A stretch of DNA of 64,000 bases from Taklimakanibacter sp050246735 (GCA_050246735.1 JBFWVM010000004.1:124001-188000), one strand, 5' to 3'; positions 50,822 to 60,528 are shown, counted from the first letter of the stretch. Notes: generated by a model from the sequence alone, not told the origin. A program made the numbers and translations.

Positions 50822-52984
50822 CTATCCTTCGGCGCGGTCGACCGAGCTCACCAGGGGCTTGAGCTGGAGGTCGCGCATGATCTGGTTGAGATGCTTGAGG
50901 TCATGTACCTCGAGCAGAATGTCGAGATCAAAGAAATCGCGCGCTCCGGCATGGGTGACCATCTGCAGCTCGTCGATATTGGCGCCCGAATCCCCGATCA
51001 CCTGGGCGACCTGCGCCAAGGCGCCCACCTCGTTGTGGACCTTGACCAGGATGCGTGCCGGGAAGCGCTGGCCCTCTGTCGTCGTGTCCCAGGTCAGGTC
51101 GATCCAGCGGTCGGGCTCGCTGTCGAAGCTTTCAAGCGCGCGTGCGAAGATCGGATGGACGACGATACCCTCGCCCGGCATGCGGATGCCGACGATACGC
51201 TCGCCCGGGACCGCACCGGTCGCGAGGGAGAATTTGAGCGCCTGGTCGCGGCCGGCGCCGCGAATGGGAATCCCCTGCTCGGCCTCGCTGTGGCGGGAGG
51301 CCGGTTTCTTGCGCTGCGGTGCGGGAGCTTCGACCGCGAGGCCCATGGCTTTCAGTATATCGCCGGCGGCGAGTTCTCCACGGCCGACGGCCGACAGGGC
51401 GTCCTCCAGATTCTTGTGGCCGGTGCGGGCGATCGCGGCGGCGACATCGGTCCTGACGAAGCTCTTGCCGACCTTTTCGAGAAGCCGTTCGACGATCTCC
51501 TTGCCGAGGCCGGCATATTGCCGGCGGGTGGCAAGCCGGGTGGCGCGGCGGATGGCGGCGCGCGCCTTGCCGGTGACGGCGAGACCTTCCCAGGCGGCCG
51601 GCGGCACCTGCGCCTCCGAGCGGATGATCTCGACCTCGTCGCCATTGTCGAGCTGGGTGACCAGCGGCGCATGACGGCCGTTGATGCGGCAGCCGACGCA
51701 GCTGTCGCCGATGCTGGTATGGACGGCATAGGCGAAGTCGATCGGAGTGGCGCCTCGCGGCAGGGCGATGAGCTGGCCCTTGGGGGTGAAGCAGAAGACC
51801 TGGTCCTGGAACAGCTCGAGACGGGTGTGCTCGAGGAACTCGCGCGGGCTCTCGCCTTCCGAGAGCATCTCCACCAGGTGCCTGAGCCAGCGATAGGCAT
51901 TGGATTCGGCCGAGGGTACGCGCACTCCGTTCACCGCATCGGCTGGCCGCCTTACGTCTTTGTAGAGGGCGTGAGCGGCGACGCCGCGCTCGGCGATCTC
52001 GTTCATCTCGCGGGTGCGGATCTGCATCTCGACGCGGCGATGATGCGGGCCGATCACCGTCGTATGGAGCGACTGGTAATCGTTCTGCTTGGGCGTCGAT
52101 ATATAGTCCTTGAAGCGGCCGGGCACGGCCCGCCAGGTGCGGTGCGCCACGCCCAGCGCCCGGTAGCACTCATCGACGCCGGCGACGATCACGCGGAAAC
52201 CGAAAATATCGGAGAGCTGGCCCAGCGACAGGCTCTTGCGCTCCATCTTGCGCCAGATCGAATAGGGGCGCTTCTCGCGGCCCGTGACCTTGGCATCGAT
52301 GCCATTGGCCTTGAGCTCCTCCTTGAGCTCCTTCTCGATCTCGATGAGCAGGCTGCCGCTTTCCTCATGCAGCCGGTCGAGCCGCTTCTTGACCGTGGCG
52401 AAGGCATCCGGATTGAGGACCCGGAAGGAGATGTCCTCGAGCTCCTCGCGCACGTTCTGCATGCCCATGCGTCCGGCGAGCGGCGCATAGATGTCCATCG
52501 TCTCCTGGGCGATGCGGATCTTCTTGTCCTGGGTCATGTGGCCCAGGGTGCGCATATTGTGAAGGCGGTCGGCCAGCTTGACCAGGAGCACGCGCACGTC
52601 CTTGGCCATGGCGAGGAGGAGCTTGCGCAGGTTCTCGGCCTGGGTCGCCTCCTTGGTGACGAGGTCGAGGCGCTTGATCTTGGTCAGGCCGTCGACCAGG
52701 GAAGCGATCTCGTGGCCGAACTTCTCCTCGATCTGCGCCTGCGTTGCCTCCGTATCTTCAACCACGTCGTGAAGAAGGGCCGCGGCGATGGTGGCGCCGT
52801 CGAGCTTCATCTCGGCGAGGATCGCCGCCACTTCCAGGGGATGGTTGAAATAGGCCTCGCCGGAGGCCCGCTTCTGGCCGCCATGCGCCTTCATGGCGTA
52901 GACATAGGCGCGGTTGAGCAGTTCCTCGTCGGCACCCCGATCATAGGACATGACACGCTCAACCAGTTCGAACTGCCGCATCAT
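50822..52984 (-). CDS. rsh: Bifunctional (p)ppGpp synthetase/hydrolase
   Basis: A 720-residue RelA/SpoT homologue of the long Rsh type. Order: HD hydrolase (HPLEVA, LLHDVVED, KLADRLHNMRTL; about residues 30-190), synthetase (about 235-370 with SLHTTVIGP), TGS domain (CFTPKGQLIALPRG; about 400-460), a helical region, and a C-terminal ACT domain (ILVKVHNEVGALAQVAQVI). Both catalytic domains look intact, as expected for the only long Rsh of an alphaproteobacterium. Two adjacent ATGs (52984 and 52981) are possible starts. Confidence 0.95.
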   Translation of the reverse strand: MMRQFELVERVMSYDRGADEELLNRAYVYAMKAHGGQKRASGEAYFNHPLEVAAILAEMKLDGATIAAALLHDVVEDTEATQAQIEEKFGHEIASLVDGLTKIKRLDLVTKEATQAENLRKLLLAMAKDVRVLLVKLADRLHNMRTLGHMTQDKKIRIAQETMDIYAPLAGRMGMQNVREELEDISFRVLNPDAFATVKKRLDRLHEESGSLLIEIEKELKEELKANGIDAKVTGREKRPYSIWRKMERKSLSLGQLSDIFGFRVIVAGVDECYRALGVAHRTWRAVPGRFKDYISTPKQNDYQSLHTTVIGPHHRRVEMQIRTREMNEIAERGVAAHALYKDVRRPADAVNGVRVPSAESNAYRWLRHLVEMLSEGESPREFLEHTRLELFQDQVFCFTPKGQLIALPRGATPIDFAYAVHTSIGDSCVGCRINGRHAPLVTQLDNGDEVEIIRSEAQVPPAAWEGLAVTGKARAAIRRATRLATRRQYAGLGKEIVERLLEKVGKSFVRTDVAAAIARTGHKNLEDALSAVGRGELAAGDILKAMGLAVEAPAPQRKKPASRHSEAEQGIPIRGAGRDQALKFSLATGAVPGERIVGIRMPGEGIVVHPIFARALESFDSEPDRWIDLTWDTTTEGQRFPARILVKVHNEVGALAQVAQVIGDSGANIDELQMVTHAGARDFFDLDILLEVHDLKHLNQIMRDLQLKPLVSSVDRAEG

Positions 52985-53140
52985 ACGCTGTCTTAATCAC
53001 TCGACCGGAGGCAAGTGTAGCGGAAAAAAAGCTCAAAGCGAGGGTTGCGCCAGGCAGGACTGCCCGCCGGAATCCACATATACTGCGCGGCACTGGCGGA
53101 TCCGGCACCTATGCTTCTTCTTGCGACCAAGGGGACTCCC

Positions 53141-54013
53141 ATGAAACATCCACCGCTATTGCTTGCGCTTGCAGCCCTGGGCCTCGGAAGCCTCACCGTC
53201 GCGGCGGCCGACCTGCCGCCCGAGGAACCTAAGGGGCCGGCGCCCCATGACAATCTCAATGCCGTGCTGTGGGACCAGAGCGCGGTCGAGGCCCAGGCGG
53301 TCATGAGCCAGGCTTATGTACTGGCGCGCATCCGTCTCGACGAGGCGCTCGCCGACAAGAGCTGGACGGCCGATCCCTCGGTGCAGTCCGGCGATTTCGC
53401 CGGCAAGCCGCCGGCCGTCGTTCTCGACGTCGACGACACCGTGCTCAACACCTCCCCATACCAGGCCTGGAACGTCAAGACCGGCACCTCCTTCAGCCCC
53501 GGGACGTGGACACCCTATGTGAATTCGAAGAGCGACCTCCCCATCCCGGGAGCGGCCGAATTCACCCGATATGCCGCGTCCAGGGGCGCCAAGGTCTTCT
53601 ATGTCACCAACCGCACCAAGGAAGAGGAGCCGGCGACGGCCGAGAGGCTGAAGGAACTGGGCTTCGCCATGGGCGACAATGTCGACACCCTCCTTACCGC
53701 CAAGGAGCAGGAGAGCTGGGGATCGGCCAAGAGCACCAGGCGCGCCTTCGTCGCCAGGGACTATCGGCTGCTGCTCCTCATCGGCGACAATCTCGGCGAC
53801 TTCACCGATGCCTACAAGGGAACGATCGAGGAGCGCCGGAAGGTCTTCGAGGAGAATAAGGCACATTGGGGGAAGGACTGGATCGCCATTCCCAATCCGA
53901 CCTACGGCTCGTGGGAATCGGCCGCCTTCGGCCACGACTTCAAGACGCCGCCAGAAGAGCAGCGCCGGAAGAAGTTCGACGCGCTGAAGGCCTGGAGCGG
54001 CCCCGATCAGTAG
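53141..54013 (+). CDS. Secreted class C (e(P4)-type) acid phosphatase
   Basis: A 290-residue HAD-superfamily phosphatase. Motif I is DVDDT (96-100), motif II lies in VTNRT, and motif III is in IGDNLGDF. Conserved FSPGTW and PTYGSWE segments match the 5'-nucleotidase lipoprotein e(P4) family. The signal peptide ends at about residue 23 (VAAA) with no lipobox Cys, so it is probably soluble in the periplasm. An AAGGGG site supports the ATG at 53141. It is divergent from rsh, and its end overlaps the rpoZ end by seven bases. Confidence 0.88.
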   Translation: MKHPPLLLALAALGLGSLTVAAADLPPEEPKGPAPHDNLNAVLWDQSAVEAQAVMSQAYVLARIRLDEALADKSWTADPSVQSGDFAGKPPAVVLDVDDTVLNTSPYQAWNVKTGTSFSPGTWTPYVNSKSDLPIPGAAEFTRYAASRGAKVFYVTNRTKEEEPATAERLKELGFAMGDNVDTLLTAKEQESWGSAKSTRRAFVARDYRLLLLIGDNLGDFTDAYKGTIEERRKVFEENKAHWGKDWIAIPNPTYGSWESAAFGHDFKTPPEEQRRKKFDALKAWSGPDQ

Positions 54014-54417
54014 CCGTTGCGCTGGCTGCCCGGGCTTTCGGCCGGCGGAAGTCCCTCGAGGCCGCGCAACAGCTCCTCTTCGGTCATCCGCTCCATGTCG
54101 GCCTGATCGGCTTCCGGCTGGTCGTTGACGACCGACATGTCGCCCGATTGCTGGATGAGCGGAACCTCGCTCTGCTCGGGCTCGTCCACTTCGACATGCT
54201 TCTGCATGGCGTGGATGTATTCTTCGCGCAGGTCGTCGGTGTTCACCGCCTCGTCGGCGATCTCGCGCAGGGCGACGACGGGATTCTTGTCGTTGTCACG
54301 CTCGACGGTGAGGGGAGCGCCTTGCGAGATCATCCGTGCGCGATGGGCGGACAGGAGGACCAGCTCGAACCGGTTGGGGAGCTTGTCGATGCAGTCTTCA
54401 ACGGTAACGCGCGCCAT
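54007..54417 (-). CDS. rpoZ: RNA polymerase omega subunit
   Basis: A 136-residue protein with the omega core in the first 65 residues: MARVTVEDC, LPNRFELVLLSAHRAR and VVALREIA. The acidic C-terminal tail of about 60 residues, rich in Glu and Asp, is typical of alphaproteobacteria. In many relatives it is followed directly by rsh; here the acid phosphatase gene lies between them on the opposite strand. Confidence 0.93.
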   Translation of the reverse strand: MARVTVEDCIDKLPNRFELVLLSAHRARMISQGAPLTVERDNDKNPVVALREIADEAVNTDDLREEYIHAMQKHVEVDEPEQSEVPLIQQSGDMSVVNDQPEADQADMERMTEEELLRGLEGLPPAESPGSQRNGY

Positions 54418-54565
54418 GGGGCTCGTTCAATCCTTGGAATATGGGTCGGGATGGCGGCCTTTTAGGCGCAACCTGCCCTGAATGCAAGTCCTTGTCCGGG
54501 ATCGGAACATATGAGACGGGGGCCGCCCTGGCTCGCCGGAGGGCACCGCCGCAGCGGCCCGTTCC

Positions 54566-54594
54566 TTGACTTTCGGCCGCCCTTCGGCCATACC
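54566..54594 (+). promoter_or_regulatory. Candidate promoter of rpmG
   Basis: TTGACT (-35) and CATACC (-10) are separated by 17 bases, placing a start near 54601 and a leader of about 38 bases before rpmG. The -35 is good, the -10 only half matches the consensus. Confidence 0.45.
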
Positions 54595-54638
54595 GCGCCC
54601 AACCGAAGCCGGGCTCCAGAAGCCCGAGGAGATTTATT

Positions 54639-54806
54639 ATGGCCAAAGGCAATGTGATCAAGATCAAGCTGCAGTCGACAGCCGATACCGGTTACTTTTA
54701 CGTGACCAAGAAGAACTCGCGCACCAAGACCGACAAGTTCACCTTCAAGAAATACGATCCGGTGGCGCGCAAGCACGTCGAGTTCAAGGAAACCAAGATC
54801 AAGTAG
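54639..54806 (+). CDS. rpmG: 50S ribosomal protein L33
   Basis: A 55-residue protein starting MAKGNVIKIKLQSTADTG and ending with KHVEFKETKIK, which matches bacterial L33 along its whole length. The Cys residues of the zinc-binding L33 form are absent, as usual in Proteobacteria. A GAGGAG site lies just upstream of the ATG, and a strong terminator follows 25 bases after the stop, so it is a single-gene transcript. Confidence 0.96.
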   Translation: MAKGNVIKIKLQSTADTGYFYVTKKNSRTKTDKFTFKKYDPVARKHVEFKETKIK

Positions 54807-54830
54807 CCCTGCCATTCAGCTTTTGCATGA

Positions 54831-54860
54831 AAGGCACCGCCGCCGAGGCGGTGCCTTTTT
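54831..54860 (+). terminator. Rho-independent terminator after rpmG
   Basis: AAGGCACCGCC and GGCGGTGCCTT form an eleven-pair stem around a five-base loop (54842-54846), followed by a T-run ending at 54860. It separates rpmG from the aldehyde dehydrogenase gene. Confidence 0.9.
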
Positions 54861-54909
54861 GATATCATGTCCCCATCCACCCTCCCCTCGCCCGTCAAGG
54901 AGACGCGCC

Positions 54910-56397
54910 ATGGCCGCCGCTGAAGACTATCGCACCCGGATTCCCCAGGTCTCGTACCGCAACCAGGCCTTCATCGCCGGAAAGTTCACCGCCGCCGCTT
55001 CCGGCAAGACCTTCGACTGCATCTCGCCGATCGACGGCAAGGTGCTCACGGCGATCGCCGAATGCGACAAGGAGGACGTCGAGCGCGCGGTCAAGGCGGC
55101 GCGGGCCGTCTTCGAAAAGGGCACATGGGCGCAGATGGCGCCGGCCCAGCGCAAGCGCATCCTGCTGAAGTGGGTGGCGCTGATCGAGAAGCATCGCGAG
55201 GAACTCGCCCTGCTCGAGACGCTCGACGTCGGCAAGCCGATCACCCAGGCGCAGGCCGTCGATGTCGCCTCCTCCATCCGCTGCCTGCAATGGTATGCGG
55301 AGACGACCGACAAGGTCTATGACGAATTGGCGCCGGCGCGGCCCGATTCGATCTCGATGATCACGCGCGAGCCGATCGGCGTCGTGGGCGCGGTGGTGCC
55401 ATGGAATTTCCCGCTCATGATGGCATCATGGAAGCTCGGACCGGCGCTCGCCACCGGCAATTCCGTCATCCTCAAGCCCGCCGAGCAGTCGCCGCTGACG
55501 GCGTTGCGGGTGGCCGAGCTCGCCGCCGAAGCAGGCTTGCCCGAGGGCGTGCTCAACGTGCTGCCCGGCTTCGGCGAAACCGCCGGCCAGGCGCTCGGCC
55601 GCCATATGGACGTCGATATGATCGCCTTCACCGGGTCGACCGAGGTCGGCAAGTACTTCCTGCGCTATGCGGGCGAGAGCAACATGAAGCATGTGGCGCT
55701 CGAGACCGGCGGAAAGTCGCCCAACATCGTCTTCGGCGACGTCGCCGACATCAACCATGCGGCGGCGACGGCGGCGGCCGGGGTGTTCTACAATTCGGGC
55801 CAGGTCTGCACCGCCGCGACGCGGATCATCGTCCAGGAGAAGATCAAGGACCAGTTCGTCGAGCTCGTCGCCAAGCACGCCGACAAGTGGCGGCCGAAGG
55901 ATCCGCTCGATCCGAAGACCGCCATGGGCGCCGTGGTCGACGAGACCCAGATGGAACGCGTGCTCGGCTATATCGATGCCGGCCGCAAGGAAGGCGCCAG
56001 GGTCGCTTTCGGCGGCGAACGCGCCAGGCGCAATACCGGGGGCTTCTATGTCGAGCCGACCATCTTCGACGAGGTGAAGAACTCCATGCGCATCGCGCAG
56101 GAGGAGATCTTCGGACCGGTGGTGGCGACCATCACCTTCAAGGACGACGAAGAGGCGGTGAAGATCGCCAACGACACGATCTACGGCCTCCAGGCCAGCC
56201 TGTGGACCCGCGACATCACCCGCGCCCACAAGGTCGCGCGGAGCCTGCGCGCCGGCACGGTCAACGTCAATGCGACCGACGGCGGCGACATCACGGCACC
56301 GTTCGGCGGCTACAAGCAGTCCGGCATCGGACGCGACAAGTCGCTGCATGCCCTGGAGAAATACCAGCAGATCAAGCACACCTACATCCAGCTGTAG
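54910..56397 (+). CDS. NAD(P)-dependent aldehyde dehydrogenase (PuuC-like)
   Basis: A 495-residue ALDH-superfamily enzyme. The oxyanion Asn is N166 in VVPWNFPL, the general base is E265 in LETGGKSPN and the nucleophile is C300 in SGQVCTAATR. The NAD-binding FTGSTEVGK loop and the C-terminal PFGGYKQSGIGRD are typical of the gamma-glutamyl-gamma-aminobutyraldehyde and betaine-aldehyde group; substrate remains a guess. An AAGGAGA site supports the ATG. It converges on ntrX across a 278-base spacer in which I see no gene and no clear terminator, only a repeated GGTGCCGGC. Confidence 0.92.
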   Translation: MAAAEDYRTRIPQVSYRNQAFIAGKFTAAASGKTFDCISPIDGKVLTAIAECDKEDVERAVKAARAVFEKGTWAQMAPAQRKRILLKWVALIEKHREELALLETLDVGKPITQAQAVDVASSIRCLQWYAETTDKVYDELAPARPDSISMITREPIGVVGAVVPWNFPLMMASWKLGPALATGNSVILKPAEQSPLTALRVAELAAEAGLPEGVLNVLPGFGETAGQALGRHMDVDMIAFTGSTEVGKYFLRYAGESNMKHVALETGGKSPNIVFGDVADINHAAATAAAGVFYNSGQVCTAATRIIVQEKIKDQFVELVAKHADKWRPKDPLDPKTAMGAVVDETQMERVLGYIDAGRKEGARVAFGGERARRNTGGFYVEPTIFDEVKNSMRIAQEEIFGPVVATITFKDDEEAVKIANDTIYGLQASLWTRDITRAHKVARSLRAGTVNVNATDGGDITAPFGGYKQSGIGRDKSLHALEKYQQIKHTYIQL

Positions 56398-56675
56398 GGC
56401 GGTGCCGGCGCAATAAGGTGCCGGCCCGGACGCGTAAAATCGAGGAGGCCACTCGATGCGCTTCCGGACCGGCTAAGCCCCTCGTTTCAGGAGATGCGGC
56501 GGACCTGACCCGCGGGGCATTGGTGAGCCTTGCGGCCCGTGGCGCGCCGTTTTGAGGGCGCAACCATTTCCCGTAAAGTTTTAATTGAATTTCGATACTT
56601 TGGGGAGCCCGTTTCCGCTACGAAAAGGCAGATAATCGTCGTGGTAGTGAATCATTAACCTGAACGGCGGGCCGC

Positions 56676-58091
56676 CTATTTGGCCACTGCGGCAAAATCC
56701 TCGCCTTCGCCGCGAACGGCGAGCCCTAAAAGCTTGATTTTACGGTGCAAAGCCGATCTTTCCATGCCGACGAACTGGGCTGTGCGGGAGATGTTGCCGC
56801 CAAATCGGGAAAGCTGTGCCGCTACGTAATCCCGTTCGAAGGCCTCCCTGGCCTCACGTAAGGGCAGCGCCAGGAGATGCTCGCCGCCGAAGGCCGTGGC
56901 GGCGGGCGAAAGGGCCGCTCCGACGTCGGCCGGAAGCATGGCCGCGGTGATCTCGCTGCCCGGATCGCCCCCCGCCAGGATCATCACGCGCTCGATATTG
57001 TTGCGCAGCTGGCGGACGTTGCCGGGCCAGTCCTGGGTCTGCAGCGTGGCGATCGCGTCAGTCGCGAGCTTGCGCTGCGGCTGGCCCGAGGCGAGGGAAT
57101 AAAGCCTGGAGAAATACTCGATGAGCTCGGGAATGTCCTCGCGCCGTTCCGCCAGCGACGGCACACGGACCGGCACGACGCTCAGGCGGTGATAGAGATC
57201 CTCGCGGAACCGGCCTTCGGAGATCAGCGTCGACAGGTCGCGGCCGGTGGACGAGACGATGCGGACGTCGACCTTGACCTTCTTGCCGCCCCCTACCCGC
57301 TGGAACGTCTGTTCGACCAGGACGCGGAGAACCTTGCCCTGGGTCTCGACCGGCATGTCGGCGATCTCGTCGATATAGAGCGTGCCGCTGTGGGCCTCCT
57401 CGAGCGCGCCGATGCGCTGGGGAGCGCCGGCGCCATCTTCGATGCCGAAGAGCTCCTCCTCCATCCGCTCGGGCGCCATGGTGGCGGCGCTCAGAATGAC
57501 GAAGGGGCCGTTGGCGCGCTGCGACATCTCATGCAGGCTGCGCGCGGCAAGCTCCTTGCCGGCGCCCATCGGACCGGTGATCAGGATGCGGCTGTTGGAG
57601 GGTGCGATCTTCTTGAGCGTCTGACGCAACTGCCGCATGGCCATGGATCCGCCGAGCAATTCGACATCGGCACCGGTGCGGCCCTTGAGCGCCTCGTTCT
57701 CGCGCCGCAGCCGTGATGCCTCGAGGGCCCGGCCGACGACCAGGATGAGCCGGTCGGCGTTGAACGGCTTCTCGATATAGTCATAGGCGCCACGCTTGAT
57801 GGCGGAGACCGCCGTCTCGATGTTGCCGTGGCCTGAAATGATGACCACCGGCAGTTCCGGATGGCGCTCGCGAATGATGGTCAGGAGGTCGAGACCGTCG
57901 AGCTTCGATTCCTGGAGCCAGATATCGAGGATGATGAGCGAGGGCCGGCGGTCGGCCAGGGCGGCGAGGGCCGCGTCGCTGTTGCGTGCCAGACGGGTCT
58001 CATATCCTTCGTCCTGGAGGATGCCCGAGATGAGCTCGCGGATGTCGGCTTCGTCGTCTACGATTAGAATGTCAGCTGCCATATCACTCAA
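56676..58091 (-). CDS. ntrX: Nitrogen/redox response regulator NtrX
   Basis: A 471-residue NtrC-family regulator. Receiver phospho-acceptor is D56; the central AAA+ domain has Walker A GPMGAGKE and a sensor region with FREDLYHRL. The GAFTGA loop that contacts sigma-54 is replaced by an unrelated stretch after EELFG, as in other alphaproteobacterial NtrX proteins, so it probably does not activate sigma-54. A Fis-type helix-turn-helix (NISRTAQFVGMERSALHRKI) is at the C-terminus. It follows ntrY after 114 bases. Confidence 0.93.
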   Translation of the reverse strand: MSDMAADILIVDDEADIRELISGILQDEGYETRLARNSDAALAALADRRPSLIILDIWLQESKLDGLDLLTIIRERHPELPVVIISGHGNIETAVSAIKRGAYDYIEKPFNADRLILVVGRALEASRLRRENEALKGRTGADVELLGGSMAMRQLRQTLKKIAPSNSRILITGPMGAGKELAARSLHEMSQRANGPFVILSAATMAPERMEEELFGIEDGAGAPQRIGALEEAHSGTLYIDEIADMPVETQGKVLRVLVEQTFQRVGGGKKVKVDVRIVSSTGRDLSTLISEGRFREDLYHRLSVVPVRVPSLAERREDIPELIEYFSRLYSLASGQPQRKLATDAIATLQTQDWPGNVRQLRNNIERVMILAGGDPGSEITAAMLPADVGAALSPAATAFGGEHLLALPLREAREAFERDYVAAQLSRFGGNISRTAQFVGMERSALHRKIKLLGLAVRGEGEDFAAVAK

Positions 58092-58205
58092 ACCCCCTGG
58101 ATCACGATGATTTCGGGTTTCGGCCCGGACTCACGGACGTGATCGATTTCACCGGCCGAGCAGGGCCGCTCGCGAAATGCCGGTATCTGATCTTTCGCAT
58201 CCCGC

Positions 58206-60428
58206 TCATGCCATCGCCGCGACCTGCTCTTCGAGAAGCGGCATGAAACTCAAGGTGACGCGGGCGCCGTGTCCGCTGTCGAATTCCGTTGGCGCGTCAT
58301 CCAGCAGGACACGTCCCTGATGCTCCTCCATGATCCGTTTGACGATCGCCAATCCCAATCCGGTTCCCTTGGCCCTTGTCGTCATGTAGGGCTCGGTCAG
58401 TCGGTGCCGGTTCTCCTTGGGCAGGCCGACGCCGTTGTCGGTGACGCTGATGAAGGGAGCGTGGTCTTCGATGCCGGCCTCGACCAGGATCTTGCCCTTG
58501 ACCGTCTGATCCTCGTGCACGCGCGCCTCGATCGCCTCGCGCGCGTTCTTCACCAGATTGGTGACCGCCTGGGTGATCAGGCGCCGGTCGAAGGCGAAGT
58601 TGATGCGTTCATCCGCCACCCTGACCTCGATTTCGAGATCACCGGCCGAGACGCGCTGCAGGATCGTCGCCTCGCGCACCACCGCCGCCATGTCCTGCGT
58701 CTCGAGGCTGGCGCTGGGCATGCGGGCGAAGGCCGAGAATTCGTCGACCATGCGTCCTATGTCGCCGACCTGGCGGATGATTGTATCGGTGCATTGCTCG
58801 AAGATCTGCTTGTCGGTCCGGATCTCGCGGCCGTATTTGCGCTTGAGACGCTCGGCCGACAGCTGGATCGGGGTCAGCGGGTTCTTGATCTCATGGGCGA
58901 TGCGGCGGGCGATGTCGGCCCAGGCCGAATTGCGCTGCGCCGTGACCAGCTCCGAAATATCGTCGAAGGTGACGACATAGCCGTGATCGTCGCTGTCGGC
59001 CGCCTCGGTGGTGACGCGGACGACGAAATTGCGCTCGTGGCTGCCGACGCGCGTATTCACATGGCCTTCGGCCCAGCCCGAGATGCGCGACAGGGCCTGC
59101 TCGAAGACGACGGAGAAGGCGGGCAGGACGTCGGACAGGCGACGGCCAAGCAGGTCGCGCTCGGACATGCCGACGAGAGTGATGGCCGAAGGGTTGACCA
59201 GCGAGATCATGCCGTCGGGCTCGACGCCGATGACGCCCGCCGAGACGCCGGAGAGCATCGCCTCGGTGAAGCGGCGGCGTTCGTCGAGCTGGAGATTGGC
59301 GGTCATGAGCTCGTTGCGCTGCTCCTTCAGCTGGTAGGTCATCCGGTTGAAGGCGCGCGCCAGGGTCTGCAGGTCTCCGGGCCCCTGGACCTCGCTGACC
59401 TTTGCGTCGAGGTCCCCGGCGGAGACACGCCGCGCCGCATTGAGCAGGCTGACCACCGGCGCCACGATGCGGTCGGCGAACCACAGGCCCAGCCAGATGG
59501 CCGCAAGGAGGAAGATGAGCGAGACTCCCGTATACATGAGGGCGAAGGTGATCTGGACGCCCGAGCGCTGCTGCAGCAGCTGGTCGTATTCGGCCTTGGC
59601 GGCGCGCGTCTCGTCGAGCTGGTCGATGACCGACGGGTTGATCGCGCGATAGACGTAGAGATATTCCGAAGGATAGTTGGTGAGCTTGATCAGGGCGCGG
59701 ATGATGTTGCCGCCCTCGCCGGGCGGTATGACCACGAGCTCGCCCTTGTCGGCGCGCTCGAGCGCCTCGGCCGAGGGTGCGCGGAAGGCGATCTTGTTGT
59801 TGAGGGTGATATTGGCGTCGATGCGCTTGAGGCTGGTGTTGAAGACAAAGGCGCCGACCAGGCCGCGCAAGGCGGCGTGGCGGGCGACACGGCGTACGAA
59901 GTCGGGCCGGTCGCCGTCGAACAGCAGCTTCTGGTTGTTGAGATCGGCGGCGATGGAGGCGATGTCGCCGCGTGCGGTCTCGCCATGGTCGCGCATATAG
60001 GCCTCGGCGACGGTCACGGCGGAATCGACGATCGAGCGGGTGCGCTCGGAGAACCATGCGTCGAGGCCGCGATTGAGCGTCACGGCGGCGAAAGCGGCGA
60101 CGATCAGCGCGGGCAAGGCGGCGATCAGGCTGAACAGCGATACGAGCCTGATATGAAGGCCGGCGCCCGCAGTGCCGCGCCGGCGCGCGACGATGAGCGA
60201 CCAGACCTGCCAGAGGATCATGCCCACCATGATCATCACCAGGACGAGGTTGCCGCCCAGCAGCCAGGTGATGATGTCGGGGGTGGGCTTGATGGGCGAA
60301 AGGCCCGTCAGGATCGTGTAGGTGGCAAGGCCTGCCAGGATCGACAGGCATACGACGATGATGCCCACTATTCCCGGCAGGCGGGATAGGCGCGATTGCT
60401 TGTCGGTCTCGACGTCCGTCAGGGCCAT
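58206..60428 (-). CDS. ntrY: Sensor histidine kinase NtrY
   Basis: A 740-residue membrane kinase pairing with NtrX. Several N-terminal helices (about residues 20-125) are followed by a large periplasmic domain, another helix near residue 320, HAMP, PAS (about 390-490) and a HisKA domain with H512 in RRIAHEIKNPL, then an ATPase domain with KGTGLGL. The ATG at 60428 is chosen because the bases upstream show repeats and AT-rich, non-coding character, although an in-frame ATG exists at 60524. Confidence 0.93.
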   Translation of the reverse strand: MALTDVETDKQSRLSRLPGIVGIIVVCLSILAGLATYTILTGLSPIKPTPDIITWLLGGNLVLVMIMVGMILWQVWSLIVARRRGTAGAGLHIRLVSLFSLIAALPALIVAAFAAVTLNRGLDAWFSERTRSIVDSAVTVAEAYMRDHGETARGDIASIAADLNNQKLLFDGDRPDFVRRVARHAALRGLVGAFVFNTSLKRIDANITLNNKIAFRAPSAEALERADKGELVVIPPGEGGNIIRALIKLTNYPSEYLYVYRAINPSVIDQLDETRAAKAEYDQLLQQRSGVQITFALMYTGVSLIFLLAAIWLGLWFADRIVAPVVSLLNAARRVSAGDLDAKVSEVQGPGDLQTLARAFNRMTYQLKEQRNELMTANLQLDERRRFTEAMLSGVSAGVIGVEPDGMISLVNPSAITLVGMSERDLLGRRLSDVLPAFSVVFEQALSRISGWAEGHVNTRVGSHERNFVVRVTTEAADSDDHGYVVTFDDISELVTAQRNSAWADIARRIAHEIKNPLTPIQLSAERLKRKYGREIRTDKQIFEQCTDTIIRQVGDIGRMVDEFSAFARMPSASLETQDMAAVVREATILQRVSAGDLEIEVRVADERINFAFDRRLITQAVTNLVKNAREAIEARVHEDQTVKGKILVEAGIEDHAPFISVTDNGVGLPKENRHRLTEPYMTTRAKGTGLGLAIVKRIMEEHQGRVLLDDAPTEFDSGHGARVTLSFMPLLEEQVAAMA

Positions 60429-60460
60429 TTTTCCCCCGCCTTGAAGGCACTGTGGCATGG

Positions 60461-60528
60461 AATCAACAACTATCGTGGCAAATTTGCGACAGTCAGCGGC
60501 GACTGTCTTTGCGGAAATCAACAATTAT
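60461..60528. promoter_or_regulatory. Repeat cluster upstream of ntrY
   Basis: Within 68 bases there are a 13-base direct repeat AATCAACAA(C/T)TAT (60461-60473 and 60516-60528, 55 bases apart), a perfect palindrome GCAAATTTGC (60478-60487), and GACAGTC/GACTGTC inverted repeats (60488-60494, 60501-60507). The layout looks like an operator region controlling ntrY separately from ntrBC; the regulator is unknown. Confidence 0.5.

Noticed and set aside
50411..52996. An 861-codon plus-strand open frame opposite rsh and pyrE
   Set aside because: Antisense shadow of two certain genes; it crosses the boundary between them, and its start has no ribosome-binding site.
56676..58091. Loss of GAFTGA in NtrX as a defect
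   Set aside because: This is the known state of alphaproteobacterial NtrX, not a peculiarity of this genome.
58269..60389. A 706-codon plus-strand frame opposite ntrY
   Set aside because: Antisense shadow of a gene with all kinase motifs intact.
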